Below, piece by piece: positions 52,942 to 61,911 of a stretch of 64,000 nt of DNA; the first letter of the stretch is position 1, and each line of letters starts with the position of its first letter. Location of the stretch: assembly GCA_030432235.1 (NCBI GenBank), contig JAUIHT010000001.1, positions 1,240,001-1,304,000 of the forward strand. Direction: 5' to 3'. The translations under genes were made by a program, and so were the position numbers. The stretch is from Verrucomicrobiia bacterium (lineage in GTDB: Bacteria; Verrucomicrobiota; Verrucomicrobiia; Opitutales; Cerasicoccaceae). The notes beneath the pieces were generated by a model. It was not told where the DNA came from. It searched no databases and saw only the letters and a list, made by a program, of their open reading frames with translations.

Positions 52942-54156
52942 ATGGAACGGCTACTGGTTATACTGCCCTATGTTCCGTTTCCTTTGCGCAGGGGGACATT
53001 CCAACGGGTGTTTCATCTCACGGAGCAACTGGCCAAAGCCTTTGCGGTCGATTTGTTCTGCCTCTCCCACGAGCGCGAAGACAGCTATTCCCTGCCGGAA
53101 TTCGAGTCCCGGTGTGAGCGCGTGGTATTCAGTCCGTTTCGGCATCCTCCCTGGCCTTCTTTCTGGACCAACCGTTTGTGGCATCCCTGGCCGACGACCA
53201 TCCGGCACTGGTATTGCGCGGGGGCCATGTCCCAGTTGGGAGAATTTATTCGGGGCAGGAGCTATGACGGTATCTATTGGTTTGACCTGGTCATGTGGCC
53301 GTACATCGAGCGTTACTTTGGCAATCACCGTAATCGGATTATGGATCGGAGTCGGGTGGACTGGCTGTTCCAGACCGAGGAGCTGGCCACGCTTGAGGAC
53401 ACGGCGTGGGGGCGGTTCATGCGCCGTGAAAACCTCTGGAAGATTGCGCGCTATGAGCGCCGCGTTATGAGCAGCGTCTCTTTAGAGGTGGTGTGTGGCG
53501 TGGAGGATAAGGAGTTTCTGGATAAGCGTCTGGAGGCGTCGGAAAAGGTCTATGTGCTGCCAAACGGCGCCAATGTTGATTTCTTCAATGCGGAGCAGTG
53601 GCCCCCGAAGCCGACTGCGCAGCCAACGGCTCTTTTCTGCGGAGCTCTGGACTACACTCCCAATACCGATGGGCTGAAATGGTATTTCGAGTATATCCAC
53701 CAGCGCATCCTGGAGCGTTGTCCACAATATTCCATCATCCTCGTCGGCAAGAGTCCGACGCCGGAAGTAGCAGCCTATGCGGAGCTGCCGGGAGTCGACT
53801 TTCAGGGAGAAGTGCCCGACGTGCGCCCGTTTTACCAGAAGGTCTGGTTTCAGGTGGTGCCCTTGCGCATAGGCGGAGGCACTAGGCTGAAAATCTCCGA
53901 GGGCCTGGCGATGGGAAACCCCGTGGTTTCGACGACCTTGGGGGCGCAGGGGCTGGATTTGGAAGGTGGTAAAGATCTGCTGCTGGCTGATTCAGCGGTG
54001 GACTTTGCCGAGGCCTGTTTACGTTACGTGGAAGAACCGGGTATGCGCCGGAAACATGCCGAGAGTGGACGGCGCAAAATCATCGACGCTTATTCCTGGG
54101 AGGCGCTCGGGCAAAAGCTCGTCCATAAGATCCAAACACTGGGGGTGATGCCATGA
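52942..54156 (+). CDS. GT4 glycosyltransferase, PEP-CTERM/exosortase-locus type
   Basis: 404 residues, GT-B. N-terminus LLVILPYVPFPLRRGTFQRV and the middle NRIMDRSRVDW are reminiscent of the sugar transferase family associated with PEP-CTERM/EpsH1 loci (TIGR03087, from memory). Sugar-nucleotide half: FCGALDYTPNTDGLKWYFEY, FQVVPLRIGGGTRLKISEGL and GNPVVSTTLGAQGL. It overlaps the WecG-STAS gene by 4 bases (ATGA). Confidence 0.87.
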   Translation: MERLLVILPYVPFPLRRGTFQRVFHLTEQLAKAFAVDLFCLSHEREDSYSLPEFESRCERVVFSPFRHPPWPSFWTNRLWHPWPTTIRHWYCAGAMSQLGEFIRGRSYDGIYWFDLVMWPYIERYFGNHRNRIMDRSRVDWLFQTEELATLEDTAWGRFMRRENLWKIARYERRVMSSVSLEVVCGVEDKEFLDKRLEASEKVYVLPNGANVDFFNAEQWPPKPTAQPTALFCGALDYTPNTDGLKWYFEYIHQRILERCPQYSIILVGKSPTPEVAAYAELPGVDFQGEVPDVRPFYQKVWFQVVPLRIGGGTRLKISEGLAMGNPVVSTTLGAQGLDLEGGKDLLLADSAVDFAEACLRYVEEPGMRRKHAESGRRKIIDAYSWEALGQKLVHKIQTLGVMP

Positions 54157-55619
54157 ATGCGGAAACGACTGATAACAACACAGAGCAGGAGCCGCCCATT
54201 GCTGTGCTTCTGGGATTGCCGTTTCACGACTTGACCAACGATGAGGCTTTGGAGGAGTGCCGTCGCGCCCTAAAGGGGGAAATTCCCGGCTACTTCGTGA
54301 CCGCTAACGTGGACTTCGCCGCGCAGGCTTACGGGGATCCAAACCTGCGTACGATTCTATTCTACGCCAGGCGGGTTTTCTGTGACGGCATGCCCTTGAT
54401 CTGGATATCAAAAATTCTCGGGCATCCCTTGCGGGAGCGCGTTGCCGGATCGGACATTACCCCGAAGCTGTTGGAGGAATGCGCCAAGCTGGGCAAGCGC
54501 GTGTATTTGTTTGGCAGTGATGAGAGCACCTTGGAAAGGGTCGTACAGGTCCTCGGTGAGCGTATGCCCAAGCTGGAAATCGCCGGCTATGAGTCGCCGC
54601 CCATGGGGCAGATACAAAGCTGGAGAAACAGCGACATCGTCGAGCGCGTTCGCAACTCACGCACGGACCTGTTGCTGGTCGCCCTGGGCTGCCCAAAGCA
54701 GGAGAACTGGATTTACCAATACGCGCATGAAACCGGCGCTCAATTATCTATCGGTATCGGTGCGTCTCTCGACTTTATTGCCGGCAAGCAAACGCGCGCG
54801 CCGGCCTGGATGCAAAAAACCGGCATGGAGTGGTTTTGGCGTATGGCCACCAATCCCAAAAGGTTATTCGGGCGCTATGCCCGGGATTTTATCTTCCTCG
54901 CGCTGGTTACCTTCAAGCAGCGGATGACCTTGCGCCGTCGGGCGGTGCGACCCGCCGAGGCTGCGTCGGAACAGGGACTTGATGAGCAGGCGATATGTAA
55001 GCTGTCCTGGAGCGGTTCGGCGGAACGCGCCAACATTGATACGCTGGCCAAACCTCCGGACTGGAGCCGTCCCGTTCTGCTGGATTTAAGTGCGGTTGAT
55101 TTTATCGATAGCGGTGGGATGGGCGCGCTGGCCGGTATGGCCCGGCAGGCACGTGAGAACGAGCAGGTTTTCGCTCTGTGCGCTCCCTCGGATATTGTGC
55201 GCGGCGCCCTCAAGGCCATTCGCATGGATACCTTGCTGGTGATGCTTGAGAGCGAAGCGGACTTTGCCGCGCTGATCGCGGAAAGGCAGACGGTTTCCCA
55301 GCCCAACGATGATCCTTCCATCGTGAAGATCATTTTGAGCGGCTATCAGGATGCTTCCAACGAGGATCAACTGAAGGCGCTGCTGGCGGTCACCCTGGCC
55401 GTGCACAAAGACTGCCGCACGCTGGTCATCGATTGCGCCGAGGTTACTTTCATGGACAGCCGCGCCATCTGCGCGTTGTTGTCCGCGGCCCGTAAACTCA
55501 ATGAGCGACAGGGCCGGGTCGAGCTGCAGGGTATGAAGCCGCAGGTTCGTGAATTGATTCGCATGCTGCGCCTGGACACGGTACTGCCGGACAGGAAGCA
55601 GAAAGGAGAGGGCCATTAA
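54153..55619 (+). CDS. WecG/TagA/CpsF glycosyltransferase fused to two STAS domains
   Basis: 488 residues. Residues ~15-260 form a complete WecG/TagA domain: FVTANVDFAAQAY, the catalytic Asp78 in VFCDGMPLIW, GSDITPKLLEEC, VALGCPKQENWIYQY, IGIGASLDFIAG and the C-terminal appendage WFWRMATNPKRLFGRYARDF. A linker leads to STAS 1 (~281-378, DLSAVDFIDSGGMGALAGMA, Ser320) and STAS 2 (~388-482, DCAEVTFMDSRAICALLSA, Ser436). WecG/TagA enzymes add a UDP-activated aminosugar to a lipid-linked sugar at the membrane. The STAS domains suggest that activity or membrane contact is set by phosphorylation. I do not recall a described enzyme of this design. Confidence 0.9.
   Translation: MNAETTDNNTEQEPPIAVLLGLPFHDLTNDEALEECRRALKGEIPGYFVTANVDFAAQAYGDPNLRTILFYARRVFCDGMPLIWISKILGHPLRERVAGSDITPKLLEECAKLGKRVYLFGSDESTLERVVQVLGERMPKLEIAGYESPPMGQIQSWRNSDIVERVRNSRTDLLLVALGCPKQENWIYQYAHETGAQLSIGIGASLDFIAGKQTRAPAWMQKTGMEWFWRMATNPKRLFGRYARDFIFLALVTFKQRMTLRRRAVRPAEAASEQGLDEQAICKLSWSGSAERANIDTLAKPPDWSRPVLLDLSAVDFIDSGGMGALAGMARQARENEQVFALCAPSDIVRGALKAIRMDTLLVMLESEADFAALIAERQTVSQPNDDPSIVKIILSGYQDASNEDQLKALLAVTLAVHKDCRTLVIDCAEVTFMDSRAICALLSAARKLNERQGRVELQGMKPQVRELIRMLRLDTVLPDRKQKGEGH
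55603..55617 (+). promoter_or_regulatory. Strong ribosome binding site leading to an ATT start
   Basis: AAGGAG at 55603-55608 is followed after six bases by ATT at 55615-55617, which overlaps the TAA stop of the WecG-STAS gene. No ATG/GTG/TTG sits at this distance in the frame of the next gene. Confidence 0.5.
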
Positions 55620-56745
55620 AGTCCTGCTGTCAGCGGGCATGATTCAAGGTGGCCTGTCAGGAGTTGGCCGTTATGTGATCGCGTTGGCCGGCGCACTCGT
55701 TGAACGGGGTATCGATTTGCATGTGGCCGGGCTCGAGGCTGACCGAAGACACTTTCCACGCATAGGGGAATCCAACTGGGTGACGATTCCTGATTCCGCC
55801 TCTTCGGGTTTGAAAAACCTGATCTGGCACCAGCTAAAGCTTCCGGGGATATTGAAAAAGGGAGGCTACGACCTCGTGCATATCCCCAGCTACCGGCGTA
55901 TGATCATCCGCAGCCCGGTGCCCCAGATTGCGACCATCCACGATTGCGCGCCCTTCGTCCTGGCTCACAAATACGATTTTTTCCGTGGCTTGTTTGGCCG
56001 GCGACTCGTCCCCTGGATGGCGCGTCGCATGGACCGCGTGATCGCAGTCAGCCAAACCACGGCCGCCGATATTGAAAAATACCTGCGGGTCGATTCCGGG
56101 CGCGTGCAGGTGGTTCACAACGGCATCGATCACCGACATTTCAAGCCTGCCGAAGCCGTCGCTCTGGAGGCTTTCCGGCTGCGTCACCACCTCGATAAGC
56201 CATATCTGGTGTACATTGCCCGCTTCGAGCATCCGGCCAAGAATCATGTGCGGTTGATTCAAGCCTTCAGCCAATGGCGGAAAGAAACCGGTTGGGACTG
56301 GCAACTGGTTCTGGGCGGTGCCCCCTGGCATGGCAGTGAGGTGATCGACGCTGCCATCGAGCGATCACCGGTCCGTGATGAGATTCGCCTGCCGGGGTTT
56401 ATCGACGATGCGGAGCTGCCCCTCTGGTACGCCGCGTCCAAGGCGCTCGTTTTTCCGTCACTGATGGAGGGATTCGGCTTTCCCGTCATCGAGGCGCAGG
56501 CCTGCGGTGCCCTGGTGCTCACTTCGGATAGCACCAGTCTTAAGGAGGTGAGGGGACCGGCCTCGCTGTGTTCTGACCCCATGAGCGAGGCGTCCATGGC
56601 GGAGGCGTTGAAGTCGCTCAGTGGCCTGTCGGAGGCGGAGCGAGCCGAGCGTATCGCAACGGGGTTGGAGTGGGCATCGCAGTTTAGCTGGGAGCATGCC
56701 GCTGAAGCGATGGAAACGCACTACCGGGAGGTGCTGCATGGATAA
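55615..56745 (+). CDS. GT4-family glycosyltransferase (probable ATT start)
   Basis: 376 residues if begun at the ATT at 55615, or 368 from the ATG at 55639. The longer form reads KVLLSAGMIQGGLSGVGRYV, which supplies the first beta strand of the GT-B fold that the ATG form lacks. C-terminal part: LVYIARFEHPAKNHVRLIQA, ALVFPSLMEGFGFPVIEAQA with the EX7E motif, TSDSTSLKEVRG. A mannosyltransferase-like type of GT4. Its end overlaps the flippase start by 8 bases. Confidence 0.85.
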   Translation: MKVLLSAGMIQGGLSGVGRYVIALAGALVERGIDLHVAGLEADRRHFPRIGESNWVTIPDSASSGLKNLIWHQLKLPGILKKGGYDLVHIPSYRRMIIRSPVPQIATIHDCAPFVLAHKYDFFRGLFGRRLVPWMARRMDRVIAVSQTTAADIEKYLRVDSGRVQVVHNGIDHRHFKPAEAVALEAFRLRHHLDKPYLVYIARFEHPAKNHVRLIQAFSQWRKETGWDWQLVLGGAPWHGSEVIDAAIERSPVRDEIRLPGFIDDAELPLWYAASKALVFPSLMEGFGFPVIEAQACGALVLTSDSTSLKEVRGPASLCSDPMSEASMAEALKSLSGLSEAERAERIATGLEWASQFSWEHAAEAMETHYREVLHG

Positions 56746-58237
56746 GCCGGAATGGAAGCGGCGGTTCTGGGCCAACACGGGTAGCAGCTACGTGCAGATG
56801 TTGCTCCGCCTGGTCCTGGGGCTGATTCTGTTTCGCGCGCTTTTCAGCTCGCTCAGCGAAGAGGCCTTCGGATTCTGGTCCCTGCTGTGGTCGCTCTTCG
56901 GGTACGGCATCCTGTTGGATTTCGGCTTTGGTTTTACCGCGCAGAAGGCAGTGGCGGAAAAGACCGCGCAGGGAGACACCGAGGGCCTGAATCGTTTACT
57001 TGCCACCATCTTCTGGACCTTTATCGGCCTCGCGGTGCTACTGGCGGTAGTCTTCCTTTCCATCCGGCCGTACTTCCTTGAGGCCGTCTCGGTTTCACCC
57101 GATGACTGGCAGCCCTTCGGTAAGGCTTACCTGATTTTCTTTGTCGGGATGGCCCTGACTTTTCCGCTGGGGCTCTTTCCCGAAATCCTGCGCGGCAAGC
57201 AGCGCATTGACCTTGCGAACTGGGTCGGGGTCGCCAACACCTTGCTGCACTTTGCCGCCATCATCACGGCACTGTCCCTGGATTGCTCGTTCCCCGTGCT
57301 GATGGCCATCAGCATTATTTCCAGCCTCATTCCCAACGCCTTTGCGGCCTTCTTCGCCTTCCGGTTGCTGCCCAAGCTTTCACTTAAGCCCGGCTTTTTT
57401 GAGTGGAGCTCGGTCAAGGCTCAGATGGGGTTTTCCATCGCTGCCTACCTGATCACCTTCAGCAATCTCATCATGGCCAAAAGCGATCAGATGGTCATCA
57501 GCCTGACCGTGGGCGTGGCGGCGGTGGCCATCTACCAGGCGGGTTTCAAAATGGGGGAGATGCTGAACATGTTCAGCGTGCAACTGCAGTCGGCACTGTC
57601 GCCGGCAGCGGCGCATTTGAAAGCCAGTGGCGACGAGGCGGGGTTGCGCGAGCTGCTCTTGCGCAGCTCTCGGCTGACCTTTGTTGCGGTAACGCCGGCG
57701 TACGTGTTGTCCGCGGTCTATCTGGATGGGCTGATCCGCTTGTTGACCGGCCTGGAGACGGTGCCGCCCGAGGCCTTCTGGGTCGGGCAGGCGTTGCTGT
57801 TGGCCATATACAGCTCCCAACTGACGAATAGTTGCACCAAGCGTATTCTGATGATGAGCGGCCACGAAAAGGCGCTCCTGAAACTATCGTTGCTCGATGC
57901 CGGGTGCAACGTGGCGATCAGCCTCGCGCTGGTTTTCCCCTTGGGGATATTGGGTGTGGCGTTGGGTACCTTGATACCGACGGTTCTCGTGGGCTGGCTT
58001 CTGGTTATTCCGCTCACCTTGCGTTCGGTGGAGCTCGGGGCAGGGGAGTTCTTGAGATTTCACACCAGGGGTACGGTATTCCCCCTGGGCGGTTTTGCCC
58101 TGGTGTTGATAGTCTTGCTGATAATTGCGCCGATGCCGCCTGAAGGTGGCCTGCTGGATTTAGCCTGGCGTGGTGCCCTTGCGGGAGCGCCCTGGCTGTG
58201 GTATGTTAAAAACCTGTTTAAGGAAATGACTGCCTGA
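56738..58237 (+). CDS. Wzx-like oligosaccharide flippase
   Basis: About 499 residues from the ATG at 56738 (MDKPEWKRRFWANTGSSYVQ), which overlaps the previous gene by 8 bases. Twelve or more hydrophobic helices of the MATE/MVF superfamily; FGYGILLDFGFGFTAQKAVAE, AKSDQMVISLTVGVAAVAIY and the late GILGVALGTLIPTVLVGWLL are typical of RfbX/Wzx proteins. It should move lipid-linked repeat units across the inner membrane for polymerisation by a Wzy-like protein; the ligase-like gene at 62964 is one candidate. Confidence 0.88.
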   Translation: MDKPEWKRRFWANTGSSYVQMLLRLVLGLILFRALFSSLSEEAFGFWSLLWSLFGYGILLDFGFGFTAQKAVAEKTAQGDTEGLNRLLATIFWTFIGLAVLLAVVFLSIRPYFLEAVSVSPDDWQPFGKAYLIFFVGMALTFPLGLFPEILRGKQRIDLANWVGVANTLLHFAAIITALSLDCSFPVLMAISIISSLIPNAFAAFFAFRLLPKLSLKPGFFEWSSVKAQMGFSIAAYLITFSNLIMAKSDQMVISLTVGVAAVAIYQAGFKMGEMLNMFSVQLQSALSPAAAHLKASGDEAGLRELLLRSSRLTFVAVTPAYVLSAVYLDGLIRLLTGLETVPPEAFWVGQALLLAIYSSQLTNSCTKRILMMSGHEKALLKLSLLDAGCNVAISLALVFPLGILGVALGTLIPTVLVGWLLVIPLTLRSVELGAGEFLRFHTRGTVFPLGGFALVLIVLLIIAPMPPEGGLLDLAWRGALAGAPWLWYVKNLFKEMTA

Positions 58238-58277
58238 TCCGATGTAGTAGTCGAACCCCTAATCCTGATACACAGTC

Positions 58278-59111
58278 ATGAAAACCTACCCGATTCTAAT
58301 GACCGTATGCTGCCTGGTTGGCGGCGAATTGTTGGCCCAGACCGAGCTGAAGGTGCAGTCCGATGCGCGCCCTTACGATTTGGATATTGTTGCCCCGGTG
58401 ATGCAGGCTGGTTCCGATGAGGCCTCGGCGGAATTTCAGGCAGAAGTGCTGCCGGATATGCTGGATTTCATCGATGCCAACTTGAGTGAAACGCAGACCG
58501 TATCGAATCTATCATCGATCACGCTCGACCCCTCCAAGCTCTATCTGGCCAACGACGCCAACGTTCGGGTTTACTTCCTCGGGGAAGGCGCGGGTTATCA
58601 CAATACCCTGGGGTTCAACACCGATGGTGCTTCCATTTACGACGGCGATCCGTTCCTGATTTTTCCCGACGCCTCCAGCATCGACAGTTACTATCCTTAC
58701 GGAGACAGCACGACCTGGCGCAACCGGAGCGCCCCGCTGTTGCCGGGCGACTTCGTGGACTTGGGAACGTTTTCCGCAGGCACGCAACTGGACTTCTTCC
58801 TGATTGCGGATGGGGCCAACGGCGGCTCCAACATCTGGTCCACTGATGCTTCCGTCAACGCGGACGGGCTCGTGCATACCGTCAGTCTGGCCCAGCCGGG
58901 CAGTCCGTATTTGCTCATCGGGTTTGAGGACCTCTGGGGCGGCGGTGACAAAGACTACAACGACCTGCTGTTTGCCGTCGATATCGGTGCGGCCAATGTC
59001 TCCTACTTGGCCAATCCCGAGCCCTCGACCTGGCTCATCATGGCACTATTGGCCGCCGGGGTCGTTTATGCATCCCGGATGCGTCCCCAGTCGGTGCCGG
59101 TCAGCGCCTGA
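58278..59111 (+). CDS. DUF4114 PEP-CTERM protein
   Basis: 277 residues. Signal peptide MKTYPILMTVCCLVGGELLA. The C-terminal half carries a DUF4114 domain: DFFLIADGANGG and the hallmark FEDLWGGGDKDYNDLLFAVD, a likely calcium-binding turn. The tail is NPEPSTWLIMALLAAGVVYA with SRMRPQ. It lies inside the exopolysaccharide operon, so it is the best candidate for a substrate of the exosortase at 61102 and for a protein that meets the polymer outside the cell. Confidence 0.83.
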   Translation: MKTYPILMTVCCLVGGELLAQTELKVQSDARPYDLDIVAPVMQAGSDEASAEFQAEVLPDMLDFIDANLSETQTVSNLSSITLDPSKLYLANDANVRVYFLGEGAGYHNTLGFNTDGASIYDGDPFLIFPDASSIDSYYPYGDSTTWRNRSAPLLPGDFVDLGTFSAGTQLDFFLIADGANGGSNIWSTDASVNADGLVHTVSLAQPGSPYLLIGFEDLWGGGDKDYNDLLFAVDIGAANVSYLANPEPSTWLIMALLAAGVVYASRMRPQSVPVSA

Positions 59112-59162
59112 ACGCGAGTTTATTTCATGACATTTTCCTACACGGAAACTGTAGGAACATGG

Positions 59163-59189
59163 TTGCCAGATGACCTGAATGGATATAAT
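59163..59189 (+). promoter_or_regulatory. Possible internal promoter giving a near-leaderless mRNA
   Basis: TTGCCA at 59163-59168 and a perfect TATAAT at 59184-59189 are separated by 15 bases, slightly short. The ATG of the TPR gene is at 59198, so a start about seven bases past TATAAT would leave almost no leader. A TCCTACA/TGTAGGA inverted repeat lies just upstream. Confidence 0.35.
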
Positions 59190-59197
59190 ATAACTCC

Positions 59198-61105
59198 ATG
59201 TCGAAACTGCTCCTCCGGCTATCTGTCGCGTTACTGATATTGGTAGTTCTGGTTGGCGCGCTGTGGGGCTGGAGAGAGCATACTTTAAAACGCCTGAGTG
59301 AGAAAACACAGGCTGAGCTTGCCACCGCCTGGGAGAATGGAGACCTGGCCAAGGCACGGATTCTGGCGGGCCATTTGGAGGATCCGGAGCAACAGTATGC
59401 CTGGGGGCAGAAATTACTGGAAGCCGAAGCAGCCAAGGCAGTCGAGCGTAATGACGCTGCTGCGCTGCGTCAGATAATCAGTCAGAATCCACAACGAAGC
59501 CTTACCGAAGATGAGGCGCTGCTACTCGCACGGGCAGCCATGCATGAGCGCGATGCGCGTACTTATGAATCGATGACCGCATCCTGGCGTGACCGGCAAT
59601 CGCAACCGGCGCAGTGGGTATTTCTGGAAGCTGCTGCGCTCACCATCCAGGGCCAAGCGGCCGAAGCAAAAGCCGTTCTGGAGGCTCAAAAATTCCAGGG
59701 GCGGGATGAATCCAATCGCCTGTTGAGACTGGCCTTGCTTTCGACGGACCAACCACTGGTGAGTATGGAACTGGTGAACGAGGCCATTGCCGTGGCGCCG
59801 GAGCATGCCGATGCGCTTTCATTCCGCGCCCAGATATTGGAGCGGTTGCGACGCTGGCCGGAGGCGCGGGCGGATTACGTACGCGCGGTCGCGCTCGATT
59901 CCACCAGTCCGCTTTTCTGGGATCAACTGGCCGGCTTTTATCAACGACGTCAGCAATACCTCGATGCGGTGCAAACCTGGCAGGACGGTTATGAGAAAAC
60001 CGGTGTCGCGGAATTCTGGCTGAAAGCCTGGTTCTGGAAAAAAGTAACCGGGTATGGGGAAAGCATGTCGCCACCGCCCGAACACGGTTTTTATGCGGAA
60101 TTTGCCGGGTACCTGAATCGACTCGAGCCTGGCCTCTGGTGGGATGAGGCGACGTTTTCCAGCGTCGCCTTTGCCAGCCGTATCCTGGAGCAGCGGCAGG
60201 AAACGTTCTGGCTGCGTCTGCTGCAATGGCTGCAGGATGATCAGGATGCCGAGGCGATGCGCCTGCTCTCCAGCGATCCATTTGCGCGCAAGTCGTGGGC
60301 GCCGTGGCTGAAGGATGCCTTGCGAACGATCCTTCTCTGGCGGGCGGAACAGATTCCGTTGAATGCCGGATCGTTGTCCTCGGGTGAGGAGCGGCATCAG
60401 TTCTATGGATTGCTGGCCCGGCTTGGTGATGTCCAGGAGCCGTACCCCGCGATGAAACATCTGCTGGAATCCCGGAACGCCTGGGCGGCGGCGTTTTTGG
60501 CGGAGGGCTGGCTGGCCGCGGCCATTCAGTTTGACCAGCCGGACGGTGCGGCGCTGCCGGGTTGGTATGACTATGGTCAGGTGCAGGCGCGGCGACTGGT
60601 GGAAACCAATACCGCCGCATTAGAACGCCTGCCGAGAATACTCAACAGTGACGAAATCCCGTTGCTGGCGGTGGAGATTTATTTGGCGGAGGGCCAATTG
60701 GCAAAGGCGGAGTCTTCTCTGGTTGCGTTAGCAGGCGAGGAAGGCGCCGTCGCCGAGCGCGCGGCCTGGCTGTTGGCCCAACTGCTGTATGAGAGCAACC
60801 GGCTTGACGAATTGCGGGTGCTTCTCTCCGAAAACGCCGCTCTTGCTTCCAGCCTAGCAGGGCAACAGCTGCAGGCTCGCCTGGCATTGCTGGATGGCCG
60901 TTTTCAGGAGGCGGTCGGCATTTACGAAACCATTGCGGACGAGTCGTTCGAGGCGAAGGTATTCTTGTCACGGCTGGCTTTTCAACAAAAGCAGTGGGAG
61001 CGCGCTCGTGAGTTGACCGAGCAGCTGATCGCGCTCCAACCGGACGAACCTATTTTCTATCGTAACCTCAGAGCCATCAACGAGGCGGAAGGGCTGCAAC
61101 CATGA
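59198..61105 (+). CDS. TPR-repeat membrane-anchored protein of the exosortase locus
   Basis: 635 residues. An N-terminal TM helix (LSVALLILVVLVGALWGW) is followed by a long all-alpha, Ala/Leu/Glu-rich region with TPR-like units (ALSFRAQILERLRRWPEARA, DQLAGFYQRRQQYLDAVQTW, FLSRLAFQQKQWERARELTE). TPR proteins of this kind are common beside exosortase genes and are thought to scaffold polymer export. The stop overlaps the exosortase ATG by 4 bases (ATGA). Confidence 0.8.
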   Translation: MSKLLLRLSVALLILVVLVGALWGWREHTLKRLSEKTQAELATAWENGDLAKARILAGHLEDPEQQYAWGQKLLEAEAAKAVERNDAAALRQIISQNPQRSLTEDEALLLARAAMHERDARTYESMTASWRDRQSQPAQWVFLEAAALTIQGQAAEAKAVLEAQKFQGRDESNRLLRLALLSTDQPLVSMELVNEAIAVAPEHADALSFRAQILERLRRWPEARADYVRAVALDSTSPLFWDQLAGFYQRRQQYLDAVQTWQDGYEKTGVAEFWLKAWFWKKVTGYGESMSPPPEHGFYAEFAGYLNRLEPGLWWDEATFSSVAFASRILEQRQETFWLRLLQWLQDDQDAEAMRLLSSDPFARKSWAPWLKDALRTILLWRAEQIPLNAGSLSSGEERHQFYGLLARLGDVQEPYPAMKHLLESRNAWAAAFLAEGWLAAAIQFDQPDGAALPGWYDYGQVQARRLVETNTAALERLPRILNSDEIPLLAVEIYLAEGQLAKAESSLVALAGEEGAVAERAAWLLAQLLYESNRLDELRVLLSENAALASSLAGQQLQARLALLDGRFQEAVGIYETIADESFEAKVFLSRLAFQQKQWERARELTEQLIALQPDEPIFYRNLRAINEAEGLQP

Positions 61106-61911
61106 GCTCCCGGCTGGCTAGAACACTGACCGGGCTTGTGCTTGCGGGGCTGCTCCTTGTCGTTTGGACGCGGCCCTACCTGCGAGCAATACCGTACGCT
61201 GACAGTCTGCCACTTTTGGCGGGAGCCGTTTTCGCCTGGTGGATTGGCCGCCCGTGGTGCGCGCAAGAGCGTGACGAAAAAGCCCCGGCGGGCTTGCTGG
61301 TCGCGGGCTTGCTGGTATTTGTGGCCGGATTGATCGGACAGCTACTTGTTCTACTGGCGGCGGGCTGGTCGCTGCTGCTTTACGCCTGGGTGAGTCACTA
61401 TTGGGGCAGGCCTCGCTACGGGCCCCAGTGGCTGTTGTTGGTTTTCTTTTCCTTTCCCTGGTTGGCGGTCGATTTCTCTGCGCTGGGATGGTGGTTTCGT
61501 CTTACAGGAGCCCGTGTGACCGAATGGTTCTTCGGTGGCCTGGGTTTTTCAATCTTGCGGGATGGCACGATGCTGAACCTGCACGGGTTGCCGATTGCCA
61601 TTGAGCCCGCCTGCGCCGGAATGAACCTGCTGCCGGCGTTACTCCTGGCCGGGACAGCTGTGGGCCTGCTGGCCTTGGGAGGGACAAACCGCTTTTGGTT
61701 TTTCCTCCTGCTCCTACCTGCACTGGCCTGGCTGGCCAACACCGTTCGCATCGTGGTTATCAGTGCGGTCGCGCTGACTTGGGGGGCAACCTTTGCCAGC
61801 GGTTTCTTCCATACCTGGGGCGCACTGCTCGTACTCGGCGCCATGTTTTGCGGATGCCTCGTACTCGCGCGAGTCTTCCAAACCAAAACCGCTGCGGCCC
61901 TTCATGAGTGA
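61102..61911 (+). CDS. Exosortase
   Basis: 269 residues with about eight hydrophobic helices. Catalytic Cys171 in IEPACAGMNLL, Arg216 in LANTVRIVVIS and His237 in SGFFHTWGALL, exactly the exosortase triad order. It should process the VPEPE-type tails of the PEP-CTERM proteins in the window. It lies in a tight run TPR-exosortase-small membrane protein-EpsI-ligase, and overlaps the next gene by 8 bases. Confidence 0.93.
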   Translation: MSSRLARTLTGLVLAGLLLVVWTRPYLRAIPYADSLPLLAGAVFAWWIGRPWCAQERDEKAPAGLLVAGLLVFVAGLIGQLLVLLAAGWSLLLYAWVSHYWGRPRYGPQWLLLVFFSFPWLAVDFSALGWWFRLTGARVTEWFFGGLGFSILRDGTMLNLHGLPIAIEPACAGMNLLPALLLAGTAVGLLALGGTNRFWFFLLLLPALAWLANTVRIVVISAVALTWGATFASGFFHTWGALLVLGAMFCGCLVLARVFQTKTAAALHE

